From Lacimicrobium sp. SS2-24 (GTDB lineage: Bacteria; Pseudomonadota; Gammaproteobacteria; Enterobacterales; Alteromonadaceae): DNA of 64,000 bases. Under the pieces are notes generated by a model that saw only the letters and a list, made by a program, of their open reading frames with translations, made no database searches and was not told the origin of the DNA. The translations under genes and the position numbers were made by a program. Positions 48,856 through 57,160 of the stretch are shown here, piece by piece; the first letter of the stretch is position 1; every line of letters starts with the position of its first letter. The stretch lies in the NCBI RefSeq assembly GCF_002201535.1, contig NZ_NIWW01000001.1, positions 769,124-833,123 of the forward strand, written 5' to 3'.

Positions 48856-49323
48856 TTTGTTATTGTGTACTCGACCAACATCCTACGTGTCACCCGGGCC
48901 TGTTAACGCTACCAATAAAAAAGGGCTAAGCATTTACCCCTTCAGACGCCGTTAACCCATATAGCCCCTATTCCACTGATGGCATGCGTTATGGTGCTTT
49001 GTGGTATTGAGAGACAATTTAACCCTCAAACCAATAACTTAACATAGAGATTACCCGTCCAAGGCTAATCTAAGCTTAACACCTGGGCAAGAAAAACCGC
49101 GTTAAACCGCCAAAGCCACAGGCTAAAAGCATAAGATTTATGCAGTTGGGCGTCCTGTCACCTCCAACGGCTGACAGCGCGGGCATACAGACAGCTGCTG
49201 GCGCATAGCATTACGCAGGTTACCACCAGGCTGATCACCACGACTTTTGTGGTATGCCCCATTTTATTGCTAGGTTTAGGTCACAGACACATTGACTTGC
49301 CCATTCGCGCAAGGAGTATGCAG
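48856..49323. other. Divergent promoter region between mrpA and dioxygenase gene
   Basis: This 468-bp region must hold the mrp operon promoter and that of the dioxygenase. A short CCAC / GTGG hairpin lies near 49239-49254. No small gene or known riboswitch was recognised. Confidence 0.4.
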
Positions 49324-50334
49324 ATGACCGCACCAGAGATTGCGCCGCTAAAGGCCTCCACAGTCAAGCTAGTTGCCGACTATGGTGGCTGCATCAGACC
49401 GCTAAAACCTATGGGTGCCGAGGTACTGGGTATAGACCTGACGATGCCCTCCCCTCCGCCTACAGAAGTGGTCACAGCACTAGAACAGGAAATGGCAGAG
49501 CGGGGCTTTCTTGTTTTCAGGAAGCAGGACGGGTTGCAGCCCCAGCAGTTTCTTGCAGCCAGCTGTTGGTGGGGCGGAAAAGAGATTCACAGTACCCATG
49601 GCGTGCACCCGGCAACGCCGGATCGCAACCCTGACATTTTTCGCCTCTCCAATGACCCCAAAGTCGGTATCCCCGGCGTAGGACCACAATGGCACAATGA
49701 CGGTAGCTTTAATGCCCGAACGTTTTCCCACTCTGGTTACCACATTATCCGCCCTGCAGAGCGCGGTGGCGGCACCAGTTTCGCCCATCAGGGCGCCGCA
49801 TTTGCAGCATTACCTGAAGAGACTCAGCAATACTGGCGGCGTCTTTCCTCGGTCAACTCTAATAGTGGTGTGGTGCATCCTTTAGTGCATCAGCATCCGC
49901 TCACCGGCACAGAGTGTGTCTGGCTGCATCTTGGCATGACAGGCGCAGTACTGGAAAAATCCACACAGGAACAGGCATTTCGGTTATTGGAGGCTGATGA
50001 ACTGGCCCGGCTATGCAAAGCCTATAATGACCTGCTTAATGCCGGGTTTGATCAAGGCTATGCCATGACCTTTGAGTATCAACAAGGTGATTGCCTGTTT
50101 ATTGATAATCTGGCGGTGGCCCATCGCGCCGCCCCGGAGGCCCACTTACCGGTAGAACAACAAGGGTTACGGATTATGCATCGCAGCACCGTGAGAGGCA
50201 CTGACCTGCTACGACCCAGAAATGGTTTACCCGAGCGCCTGGATATTCACGGGCCAAATCCGGCGGGTTCCGGCGTGTGGCACGGCGGCGGTGTGGGCTT
50301 TCGCTGGCAGGCAGATATCCCGATGCAGAACTAG
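49324..50334 (+). CDS. TauD/TfdA family Fe(II)/2-oxoglutarate dioxygenase
   Basis: This is a 336-residue dioxygenase. The iron ligands are H and D of QWHNDGSF and the distal histidine in the NLAVAHRA region, with the 2-oxoglutarate-binding Arg expected in LRIMHRSTVRG. It starts like TauD (IRPLKPMGAEVLGIDL). Two starts are close: 49318 is too near AAGGAG, so 49324, seven bases downstream of it, is chosen. No sulfonate-transport genes adjoin it, so the substrate is open. Confidence 0.87.
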   Translation: MTAPEIAPLKASTVKLVADYGGCIRPLKPMGAEVLGIDLTMPSPPPTEVVTALEQEMAERGFLVFRKQDGLQPQQFLAASCWWGGKEIHSTHGVHPATPDRNPDIFRLSNDPKVGIPGVGPQWHNDGSFNARTFSHSGYHIIRPAERGGGTSFAHQGAAFAALPEETQQYWRRLSSVNSNSGVVHPLVHQHPLTGTECVWLHLGMTGAVLEKSTQEQAFRLLEADELARLCKAYNDLLNAGFDQGYAMTFEYQQGDCLFIDNLAVAHRAAPEAHLPVEQQGLRIMHRSTVRGTDLLRPRNGLPERLDIHGPNPAGSGVWHGGGVGFRWQADIPMQN

Positions 50335-50501
50335 CTATGAGAATTTATCAGCACCAGCCATTGAAGAGAGGAAGCTTTTTGTGAACGCCAGCTACCCAAT
50401 AAAAACTGAACAAATCGCCAACAGCAGCATAGTGCCAATTGCGGACCTTCAGCAAAACCATTTACATAGCTCAACCTATTGATTCAGGGCCACAGTCACT
50501 T

Positions 50502-50508
50502 GTTATGT
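50502..50508 (-). other. Cassette core-like site after gene 1
   Basis: On the minus strand, ACATAAC then AAGT directly follows the gene-1 stop. It is complementary, bar one base, to GTCATGT at 51212-51218 before that gene. Confidence 0.45.
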
Positions 50509-50509
50509 T

Positions 50510-51199
50510 TTAAATACACCCAACTTGCCCATAACTATCTATGATTAGTATTTTATTAAAGTCATGCTGAACGTTTAATTTACTATATGCCAATCTGTAA
50601 GACTCTAAATCGGCTACCCAATAGTCGTTATATAAAGCTAACCAATACTCTCCGTCATATGCCTTAGCTTTACACTTCTTTAATTTAGAAGTTATACGGT
50701 CACTAAGAAGATTCATAGTATTGCTAAGTAAATTAGCATCAGAATATCTATTGGCTATAGCGCTAACAACTTTTTTTCCGGTTTCTCTCGTGCCATCATA
50801 GACACTGATTGAAATTCTATTCTTTTCTATTACTAGATCTTGCTTAACTACTCCAGAATTGATCTGACTTAGGATTTCTTTTTTTAGTTCGCTTTTCGTT
50901 TTTCTTATATTATTTATTGGAGCACCTAAAACAAGAAAGACGTATTTATCATCTGGAATATCATGTTTCATTTGGCTGTCCAATTGATCAGATAGCGTCA
51001 TAGCGGGTTGGTCATGAGCAAGTCTAGAAATCATCGTACCTTTTTCGTTTTGAACCTGCTGAACCAATCGAGTGACCTCGACCGCAATCTTTTTTTCACC
51101 TAAATAAAAATATGAATCTGGCGGGTCTTCACCTTCAGTGAATCTCCCTCCAAACTTTTCCACAATTGAGTTCATCACAAAACTTTCGTTTGGACTCAT
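50510..51199 (-). CDS. Unknown protein, possible PD-(D/E)xK-like nuclease (cassette-like gene 1)
   Basis: This is a 229-residue soluble protein, AT-rich and unlike its neighbours in composition. Near the N-terminus, PPDSYFYLGEKKIAVEVTRLV has the acid-hairpin-E-x-T arrangement (D28, E41, T43) of some PD-(D/E)xK-fold nucleases, where a Lys often fills the last position; this is only a hint. The rest matches nothing I recognise. Start 51199 has AAGGAAAG upstream; a longer frame to 51304 runs through the attC-like palindrome and is rejected. It is bracketed by matching 7-bp core sites. Confidence 0.6.
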   Translation of the reverse strand: MSPNESFVMNSIVEKFGGRFTEGEDPPDSYFYLGEKKIAVEVTRLVQQVQNEKGTMISRLAHDQPAMTLSDQLDSQMKHDIPDDKYVFLVLGAPINNIRKTKSELKKEILSQINSGVVKQDLVIEKNRISISVYDGTRETGKKVVSAIANRYSDANLLSNTMNLLSDRITSKLKKCKAKAYDGEYWLALYNDYWVADLESYRLAYSKLNVQHDFNKILIIDSYGQVGCI

Positions 51200-51210
51200 A
51201 CTTTCCTTAA

Positions 51211-51331
51211 AACATGACGCTTTGCTCACCTGCACATACTGTGGAGAGCGTTTTTGTGTAAAATTGGAGCGCAGCGACAAATACAAAAACGAGCGTAGCA
51301 GCATGTGTCAGAGTGCAGCAACTTGTTAGAA
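51211..51331 (-). other. attC-like recombination site
   Basis: This 121-bp imperfect palindrome fills the space from 2 bases after the gene-2 stop to 12 bases before the gene-1 start. Outer core boxes are GTTAGAA (51325-51331, plus strand) and ACATGAC (51212-51218). Outer arms TTGC...TGCAC (51222-51235) pair with GTGCAGCAA (51313-51321), leaving extra unpaired bases on one side. Inner arms CGTTTTTGT (51249-51257) and ACAAAAACG (51283-51291) are perfect. Size, place and asymmetry fit an integron attC. Confidence 0.55.
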
Positions 51332-51332
51332 T

Positions 51333-51971
51333 TTAATACAACCATTTGCAAACACCACGCTCCACCGTACCTATATGCTTATACAAAGAAATAGCTGTGT
51401 CCAATTTTTGACCAGCAAAAAGGAACTGCAATGCTAGAAAGAAAAAGTATACAGCCAAACTGATAGAGAATAAAAAGGCAATAGGGCCATAGTGACTCAT
51501 TACCCAAGCATGACCTGGAATACTATAAAGGCTTCCCATCCCAAGAACGAAATATAACGTCAAGTACCAACCTTTAAGAAGGTTTGGGTAAAATCTTCCT
51601 TTAAGTCTATTTTTTAGCTCAGGTCGTTTAAACTCTAGAGAAAACTCAAAGTTACCTCTAGACGAAATGTAGTTCTTTATAGATTCCGTGGGGTTTGGAA
51701 ATTTCAGAAAGTACTTTATTTCCTGATTACTTAAAGGATACTCAAATTTATTTTCAAATGCCTGCTCTACCAGAAATGGATCATTCTTAAATTTACCTGA
51801 AAACACTTTGATGAATATTTCTAGCTGTTCTTGCCTCACTATTTTCTTATTCTGTTGCTCTAACTTGTATCTACGGTATAGGGCGAGACTAAAAAATGTT
51901 ACCAGAGCAAAACCTACGTGGAATTGCCCTGTTTCCCATAGTGCCTTAATAAATCCCCAGTTGTTTAGCAC
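51333..51971 (-). CDS. Unknown membrane protein (cassette-like gene 2)
   Basis: This is a 212-residue protein with one hydrophobic segment near residues 14-32, a polar cytoplasmic-type middle (VRQEQLEIFIKVFSGKFKNDPF) and a pair of spans near 135-150 and 160-190. It is AT-rich. Translation starts at GTG 51971 (GTGCTAAAC) after AGGAGG. On the minus strand it is preceded by GTTAGAA (rc of 51985-51991) and followed by TTCTAAC (rc of 51325-51331), an exact complementary pair. No family was recognised. Confidence 0.6.
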   Translation of the reverse strand: MLNNWGFIKALWETGQFHVGFALVTFFSLALYRRYKLEQQNKKIVRQEQLEIFIKVFSGKFKNDPFLVEQAFENKFEYPLSNQEIKYFLKFPNPTESIKNYISSRGNFEFSLEFKRPELKNRLKGRFYPNLLKGWYLTLYFVLGMGSLYSIPGHAWVMSHYGPIAFLFSISLAVYFFFLALQFLFAGQKLDTAISLYKHIGTVERGVCKWLY

Positions 51972-51984
51972 TATTCCTCCTAAA

Positions 51985-51991
51985 TTCTAAC
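51985..51991 (-). other. Cassette core-like site before gene 2
   Basis: GTTAGAA on the minus strand, 14 bases before the gene-2 start, is the exact complement of the core box after that gene. Confidence 0.45.
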
Positions 51992-52479
51992 AATGTTATT
52001 ACCATGAATTCACGGTATGCCGCAGGCGACACAGTGCCGTTTATTCACAGTTTCTAATCATTTTTCCCATGTTAACAATAGCTTGGAGCTAGCTACCAGC
52101 GCTTTGTGCATAACCTAGCGTGGGGAAAGCGAGAATTGGGGTTTATACTGGTCCCGGTATGCACGTACCGCTATAGCCAATATCCAGTACTTTCAATAAG
52201 TTATCGCTAGTGTTATGAGACAAAGCGAGACTTTCTGATGTGTGAAACCGAGAATTTCTTGAGAAAATTGAGTGAATTTAACTTATACCTGTACAAATGA
52301 ACAGCATTTCCTTGCATTGGGTCACTCGATATTTATCACTACATGGTTTAGCCAGAAAGCTAAGTTGAGCGTCCACTACTCGCTCGGTGCAGCACTACAC
52401 AGGAGTGTCAGTGGCCGTTGGGTGCCGTAAACAGTCATTCTAGTTTAGCTCTTTTCTGCCCCAATTCGCATTGGAAGAG
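51992..52479. other. Non-coding part of the accessory segment
   Basis: This region of about 490 bp has no credible gene. It holds several short inverted repeats (for example ACGG...CCGT near 52013-52050, AGCTAGCT near 52099) but no full attC that I can draw. It may contain decayed cassette material or a promoter for genes 1 and 2. Confidence 0.4.
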
Positions 52480-53022
52480 TTACAGATTGTCTTTGAGCTT
52501 TTTTAACGTGTTTAAACGACTAGTTATGTTATCCATAGCCCACTCCGATGTTCTTTTTGAATGAATTGATTCTTTTTGGAGAGAGATGTCTTTCTTAGCG
52601 AAGTAAAGATAAGCGATAGCGCCTGAAATTACTGAAACAGAAAGAATATTAGTTAGAGCAAATAATCCAGCGACAAAAAGTGATTTTGTAACGACAAATA
52701 CATGTCTAGTTGTGTATGAGTCATCAATATCCTCAGCTCTAAGTCTCGCGATTTTCTTTTCACAAAGATCAATTGATGCATCTAGATAGGTGGACGCGCC
52801 AGCAAAAATTACAGGCTCAGTTTTTTCAGCATGATCAGGCATTTCTGCATTGGAAATCAGTTCAATGATTTCCTTCTCGCTTAAGTATCTCAGCGTATCT
52901 TCAGTGATAAGCTCTGCTTCATAGAAGGTATTAATGTCTCTAATAGCTTCGTAGTATCTTTCAAAAGCTAACTGCTCGTCCTTTCTAAACTGTAAAGTTT
53001 CTTTCCATATATTATTTAGCAC
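52480..53022 (-). CDS. Unknown membrane protein (accessory gene 3)
   Basis: This 180-residue AT-rich protein has a charged, helical N-terminal two-thirds (FERYYEAIRDINTFYEAELI, DASIDLCEKKIARLRAEDIDD), one or two spans around 110-142 (FVVTKSLFVAGLFALTNILSVSVISGAIAYLYFA) and a basic tail. The start is GTG with AGGAAG upstream. It begins MLNN, as does gene 2, with a shared GTGCTAAA start, although the rest is unrelated. The function is unknown. Confidence 0.6.
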   Translation of the reverse strand: MLNNIWKETLQFRKDEQLAFERYYEAIRDINTFYEAELITEDTLRYLSEKEIIELISNAEMPDHAEKTEPVIFAGASTYLDASIDLCEKKIARLRAEDIDDSYTTRHVFVVTKSLFVAGLFALTNILSVSVISGAIAYLYFAKKDISLQKESIHSKRTSEWAMDNITSRLNTLKKLKDNL

Positions 53023-53135
53023 GGCTGCTTCCTAAAAAATTTAAAACACAGTCTAAGATGGACACTCTGGCTGGATAAATTGTCTTTGTCCATTAGCAAG
53101 CTAGAGCGACTGTCCGCTTCTCGCTCAAATCTGCC

Positions 53136-53170
53136 TGTTAAATTAGGTAAGAAATACTCTGTTAAATTGG
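53136..53170 (+). repeat. Short direct repeat TGTTAAATT
   Basis: CTGTTAAATT(A/G)GG occurs twice, 24 bp apart, between accessory gene 3 and the small charged gene. Each contains GTTAAAT, which fits the GTTRRRY core pattern. Confidence 0.4.
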
Positions 53171-53199
53171 GGAAGGATCAGTGCAGACGGTGCTTTGCC

Positions 53200-53463
53200 T
53201 CAAACATAAATATCCAGGTGGCCATTTTCGTCTGGCCCTTCGTTATCTTCATCGTCTTCTTTCTTGGCCTGCTTCTTCTGAGGCTGTTTCTTCTTCTTTT
53301 TCTGCTGCTGGGCCTCACGCTCTTCCGCGGTCATGTTTTTCTCGTCTTCATCCAGCGAGCGCAGACGGGCCTCCTTGTCGACTTGCTCGACACGGTGCTT
53401 GTCTTCCAGCGGACTGACCTTACCCTCTTTGGGTAAGATCGGAAACATCAGGTCACTTACCAT
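53200..53463 (-). CDS. Small highly charged protein
   Basis: This 87-residue protein has a folded-looking start (MVSDLMFPILPKEGKVSPLEDKHRVEQVDKEARLR), a middle rich in Glu and Asp, then a Lys/Gln run (QQQKKKKKQPQKKQAKK) and an acidic end. It is probably largely disordered. It sits just before the his leader on the opposite strand. The composition is normal for the host rather than for the AT-rich accessory genes. I do not recognise a function. Confidence 0.6.
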   Translation of the reverse strand: MVSDLMFPILPKEGKVSPLEDKHRVEQVDKEARLRSLDEDEKNMTAEEREAQQQKKKKKQPQKKQAKKEDDEDNEGPDENGHLDIYV

Positions 53464-53692
53464 AATCTGCCTATTTTTTAGCCAGTTAGTATCATAGCTT
53501 ATATCGGTCGCATTTATCGACCCTTGAGGTTAGACCCTTTTAAAGGCTAAATTACTCAAAGTATCGCTTTGTTATTCCATTAAGTTGTAAATAATAGCCA
53601 CGGCTTAGATAAATCACGCTTGCACTCTGGCCCGCTTGCCAGTAACTTAGGGCCTGAAATTTTTCACTGATAATAACCGCGTCAGCAAAACT

Positions 53693-53743
53693 ATGATTAG
53701 CCAGAACCTGAAGACAATTCATCACCATCATCACCCGGCATAA
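53693..53743 (+). CDS. hisL: his operon leader peptide
   Basis: This 16-codon frame, MISQNLKTIHHHHHPA, carries five consecutive His codons (53720-53734), directly before an attenuator and hisG. Stalling here when His-tRNA is scarce lets transcription continue into the operon. The frame and position match the enterobacterial hisL design. Confidence 0.93.
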   Translation: MISQNLKTIHHHHHPA

Positions 53744-53758
53744 CCTTTCAGGTTCGTG

Positions 53759-53836
53759 CTGGAAGGTCGTGTAAACCGCCTTCCAGAGGAATCCCAGATT
53801 AAGAGACCCCCGGAAGGCAACTTCCGGGGGTTTTTC
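53759..53836 (+). promoter_or_regulatory. Histidine attenuator
   Basis: The terminator stem CCCCCGGAAG (53807-53816) / CTTCCGGGGG (53821-53830) is followed by a T-run. An upstream hairpin CTGGAAGG (53759-53766) / CCTTCCAG (53779-53786) can form first. CTTCC at 53780-53784 can instead pair with the GGAAG of the terminator, giving the exclusive alternatives needed for attenuation. Confidence 0.85.
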
Positions 53837-53865
53837 GTTTTAAGACACCAATTTAAGGTAACCAC

Positions 53866-54765
53866 ATGATAGACAACAACAGACTCAGAATTGCAGTACA
53901 GAAGTCCGGCAGACTGTGCGAAGGCAGCATGGAGCTACTCAAAGCCATTGGCGTAAAGCTCTCTATCCGGGACCGGTTGTTGATTGCACACTCCACCAAT
54001 CTGCCTATCGATCTGTTGCGGGTCAGGGATGACGATATCCCCGGACTGGTAATGGATGGTGTCGTGGATCTGGGTTTTATCGGCGAAAATGAACTTGAAG
54101 AAAAGATGCTTGAGCGCCAGGCGGGGGACAAGCAGCATCAGTATGATGTGCTGGAAAGACTCGATTTCGGCGGTTGTCGTTTGTCGATTGCCGTGCCCAA
54201 TGAAATGCCCTACCAGGGCGTAAACTCTCTCACTGGTAAAAAGATCGCCACGACCTATCCCTACCTGCTGGAGCGTTACTTCCGTGAACAGGGTATTGAT
54301 GCCAAAGCCGTGATGCTAAATGGTTCTGTTGAAGTGGCCCCCCGTGCAGGTCTGGCAGACGCCATCTGCGATCTGGTCAGTACCGGCGCCACCCTGGAAG
54401 CCAATGGCCTGGAAGAAAAAGAAGTCATTTTCCGTTCCAAGGCAGTACTGATTCAGCGCTCCGGCGAGATGCCAGCATCTAAACAGCAACTGATCGACAA
54501 GCTGCTGACCCGCATCAATGGCGTCATGCAGGCCAAAGAAAGCAAATACATTATGCTGCACGCGCCAAAAGACAAACTGGATGACGTCAAAGCCCTGCTG
54601 CCGGGTGCTGAGAACCCAACGTTGCTGCCATTGGCGGGCAACGACAATAGCGTAGCCGTGCACGTAGTCAGTACCGAAACCATGTTCTGGGAGACCATGG
54701 AAAAACTCAAGGCGCTGGGCTGTCGAAGCATTCTGGTGCTGCCTATTGAGAAAATGCTGGGGTAA
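53866..54765 (+). CDS. hisG: ATP phosphoribosyltransferase (long form)
   Basis: HisG makes phosphoribosyl-ATP from ATP and PRPP, the first and feedback-controlled step of histidine synthesis. The 299-residue product equals the E. coli long form. It shows [15 protein letters not shown], the PRPP loop region [18 protein letters not shown] and the C-terminal regulatory ACT-like domain. ATG follows AAGGT. First gene of the his operon after the leader. Confidence 0.98.
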   Translation: MIDNNRLRIAVQKSGRLCEGSMELLKAIGVKLSIRDRLLIAHSTNLPIDLLRVRDDDIPGLVMDGVVDLGFIGENELEEKMLERQAGDKQHQYDVLERLDFGGCRLSIAVPNEMPYQGVNSLTGKKIATTYPYLLERYFREQGIDAKAVMLNGSVEVAPRAGLADAICDLVSTGATLEANGLEEKEVIFRSKAVLIQRSGEMPASKQQLIDKLLTRINGVMQAKESKYIMLHAPKDKLDDVKALLPGAENPTLLPLAGNDNSVAVHVVSTETMFWETMEKLKALGCRSILVLPIEKMLG

Positions 54766-54767
54766 GC

Positions 54768-56075
54768 ATGCAAAACTGGAATCAACTCGAAGAAAAAGAC
54801 AGGCAAGCGCTGTTAAAACGCCCTGCATTGTCAGACAGCCAACGTCTGCGCGACACCGTCAGCGAGATTATTGAACGAGTAAAAAGTGAGGGCGATCAGG
54901 CCTTAATGCAAATGACCGAGCAGTTTGATGGCGTCAAATTGCAAGACCTGAAGCTGGATAAGTCCGCCATCGATGAAGCGGTCGCGCGTCTCGGCGACAC
55001 GCGAAAAGCAGCTCTGGAACTGGCCTACACCAATATTCGTCGCTTCCATGAGGCGCAACAACCCAACGATGTGCGCATTGAAACCCAGCCCGGTGTGATC
55101 TGTGAGCTGAAGCACCGTGCCATTGAGGCCGTGGGCCTGTATATTCCCGGCGGTACCGCTCCCCTGCCCTCAACCGTACTCATGCTGGGTGCTACCGCGC
55201 AGGTTGCTGGTTGCCCACGCAGTGTGCTGATCAGTCCGCCAAACAAACAGGGTTCACTGGCCCCGGAAATTCTTTTCGCGGCGCAGCTTTGTGGCATCGA
55301 TGAGATTTATCTGTGCGGCGGTGCACAGGCCATTGCAGCCTTAGCGCTGGGCACTGAGAGTATCGCCAGGGTGGATAAAATTTTTGGCCCGGGCAACAGC
55401 TTTGTCACTGAAGCCAAACAACAGGTCAGTCAGATACCGGGCGGTCCGGCCATAGATATGCCCGCAGGACCTTCAGAAGTGCTGGTTATTGCCGATGAGC
55501 AGGCCAATCCGGCGTTTGTCGCCTCAGATTTATTGTCACAGGCAGAGCATGGCGCCGATTCTCAGGCGGTACTGGTGAGTGACAGTGCAGATTTGATTAG
55601 GGCCGTAAAAGAACAGGTCGACATGCAGCTACAAAACCTTTCACGTAAAGACATTGCCCAAAAAAGTATTCAACACAGTCGCTACATTCTTGCCAACAGC
55701 ATGAAGCAGGCTGTCGACATCAGTAATGCCTATGGGCCGGAGCATTTGATTCTGCAAATGGAAAATCCGCGCCAGTGGATGCAAGCCATCAACAATGCAG
55801 GGTCCATTTTCGTGGGGCCCTGGTCACCAGAATCGGCCGGTGATTATGCCAGTGGTACCAATCACGTGCTGCCCACTTACGGGTATGCACGCAATACGTC
55901 CAGCCTGGGGCTGATGGATTTTCTGCGCCGCTATACGGTGCAGGAACTCAGTGACACCGGTTTACAGAAAATCGGACCGGCCATTATGGAGCTGGCCGAT
56001 GCCGAAGGACTGGATGCCCACCGACAGGCTGTGGCACTGCGCCTTCAGGCACTTAACGGAGGAACTCAAGCATGA
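54768..56075 (+). CDS. hisD: Histidinol dehydrogenase
   Basis: HisD oxidises histidinol twice with NAD to histidine, the last step. The 435-residue enzyme shows YIPGGTAPLPSTVLMLGATAQVAG, DKIFGPGNSFVTEAKQQV, the zinc-binding SQAEHGADSQAVLV and the late YGPEHLILQ histidine/glutamate pair. Two bases separate it from hisG, and hisC overlaps its end by 4. Confidence 0.98.
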   Translation: MQNWNQLEEKDRQALLKRPALSDSQRLRDTVSEIIERVKSEGDQALMQMTEQFDGVKLQDLKLDKSAIDEAVARLGDTRKAALELAYTNIRRFHEAQQPNDVRIETQPGVICELKHRAIEAVGLYIPGGTAPLPSTVLMLGATAQVAGCPRSVLISPPNKQGSLAPEILFAAQLCGIDEIYLCGGAQAIAALALGTESIARVDKIFGPGNSFVTEAKQQVSQIPGGPAIDMPAGPSEVLVIADEQANPAFVASDLLSQAEHGADSQAVLVSDSADLIRAVKEQVDMQLQNLSRKDIAQKSIQHSRYILANSMKQAVDISNAYGPEHLILQMENPRQWMQAINNAGSIFVGPWSPESAGDYASGTNHVLPTYGYARNTSSLGLMDFLRRYTVQELSDTGLQKIGPAIMELADAEGLDAHRQAVALRLQALNGGTQA

Positions 56076-57160
56076 GTACGTCTGCAACACTCGCCGACAG
56101 GTTACAGTGCCGGCACTTAAAAACCTTGCAGCCTTACCAGTCTGCCAGGCGGCTTTTCTCAGGTGGTCAGGACTGGCTGAATGCCAATGAATCTCCTTTT
56201 AGCAATGACTATGCGCTTGATTGTACTAAGTTAAATCGCTATCCGGATTGTCAGCCAAAACGTGTGATAAATGCCTATGCCGACTACGCTGGGCTCAACA
56301 CAGAGCAACTTTTGGTGAGTCGTGGCGCCGATGAGGGCATCGAACTGCTCATCAGAGCGTTTTGTGAACCCAATCAGGACAGTATTCTGATTTGCCCGCC
56401 CACCTATGGCATGTACGCCATCAGCGCAGAGACCTTTCAGGTGGGCGTTGAGCGTGTTCCTCTGAAAGCAGATTTTAGTCTGGATCTTGAGCAGATGTAT
56501 CAGCACAACGGCAAGGTGAAACTGGTTTTTATCTGCTCTCCCAATAACCCTACCGGCACAACCGTTGCCGACCAGCAAATTAAAGCCGCACTGGAGCACT
56601 TCAAAGATTCTGCTCTGGTCGTCGTAGATGAAGCCTATATCGAGTTTGCTGAAAATCAGGGCTGTGCCAGCTGGCTGGCCGAGTATCCAAACCTGGTGAT
56701 CCTGCGCACCTTGTCAAAAGCCTTCGCGCTGGCCGGCATACGCTGTGGCTTTACCCTCGCCGCCCCTGAAGTGATTCAGGTTTTGTTAAAGGCAATTGCC
56801 CCCTACCCGGTGCCAGAGCCTGTTGCACAAATTGCGGCGCAAGCGCTGTCCGCAGACGGACTCAAGCAGATTAAGCAGCAGGTTCAGGGGCTGAATAAAG
56901 CCCGTACAGAACTGCTCGCCGCACTGAGAAACCTGCCACAACTTAGTGTGGTAGGCGATGTTCAGGCAAATTTTGTACTGGTACGCGCTTCGCAAAAACA
57001 GGCCTTGATGGACAACCTGGTCGCTCAGGGAATTTTAATCCGCGATCAGTCCAAACAAATGCATCTGCAGGATTGTTTGCGTATCAGTATCGGCAACAAT
57101 GAACAAAATCAGCGGTTAGTCGCCGCCATAACAGCCTTTTATCAGCAGGAGGGGCAATGA
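56072..57160 (+). CDS. hisC: Histidinol-phosphate aminotransferase
   Basis: HisC is a PLP-dependent aminotransferase (362 residues) converting imidazole-acetol phosphate to histidinol phosphate. Hallmarks are NANESPF near the start, the SPNNPTGT phosphate/PLP site, VVDEAYIEF, and Schiff-base Lys in [15 protein letters not shown]. It overlaps hisD and hisB by 4 bases on each side. Confidence 0.97.
   Translation: MSTSATLADRLQCRHLKTLQPYQSARRLFSGGQDWLNANESPFSNDYALDCTKLNRYPDCQPKRVINAYADYAGLNTEQLLVSRGADEGIELLIRAFCEPNQDSILICPPTYGMYAISAETFQVGVERVPLKADFSLDLEQMYQHNGKVKLVFICSPNNPTGTTVADQQIKAALEHFKDSALVVVDEAYIEFAENQGCASWLAEYPNLVILRTLSKAFALAGIRCGFTLAAPEVIQVLLKAIAPYPVPEPVAQIAAQALSADGLKQIKQQVQGLNKARTELLAALRNLPQLSVVGDVQANFVLVRASQKQALMDNLVAQGILIRDQSKQMHLQDCLRISIGNNEQNQRLVAAITAFYQQEGQ

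Noticed and set aside
52080..52210. A second full attC or a dif-like site
   Set aside because: Words such as GTTATGC and short inverted repeats occur, but no paired arms of attC geometry could be drawn.
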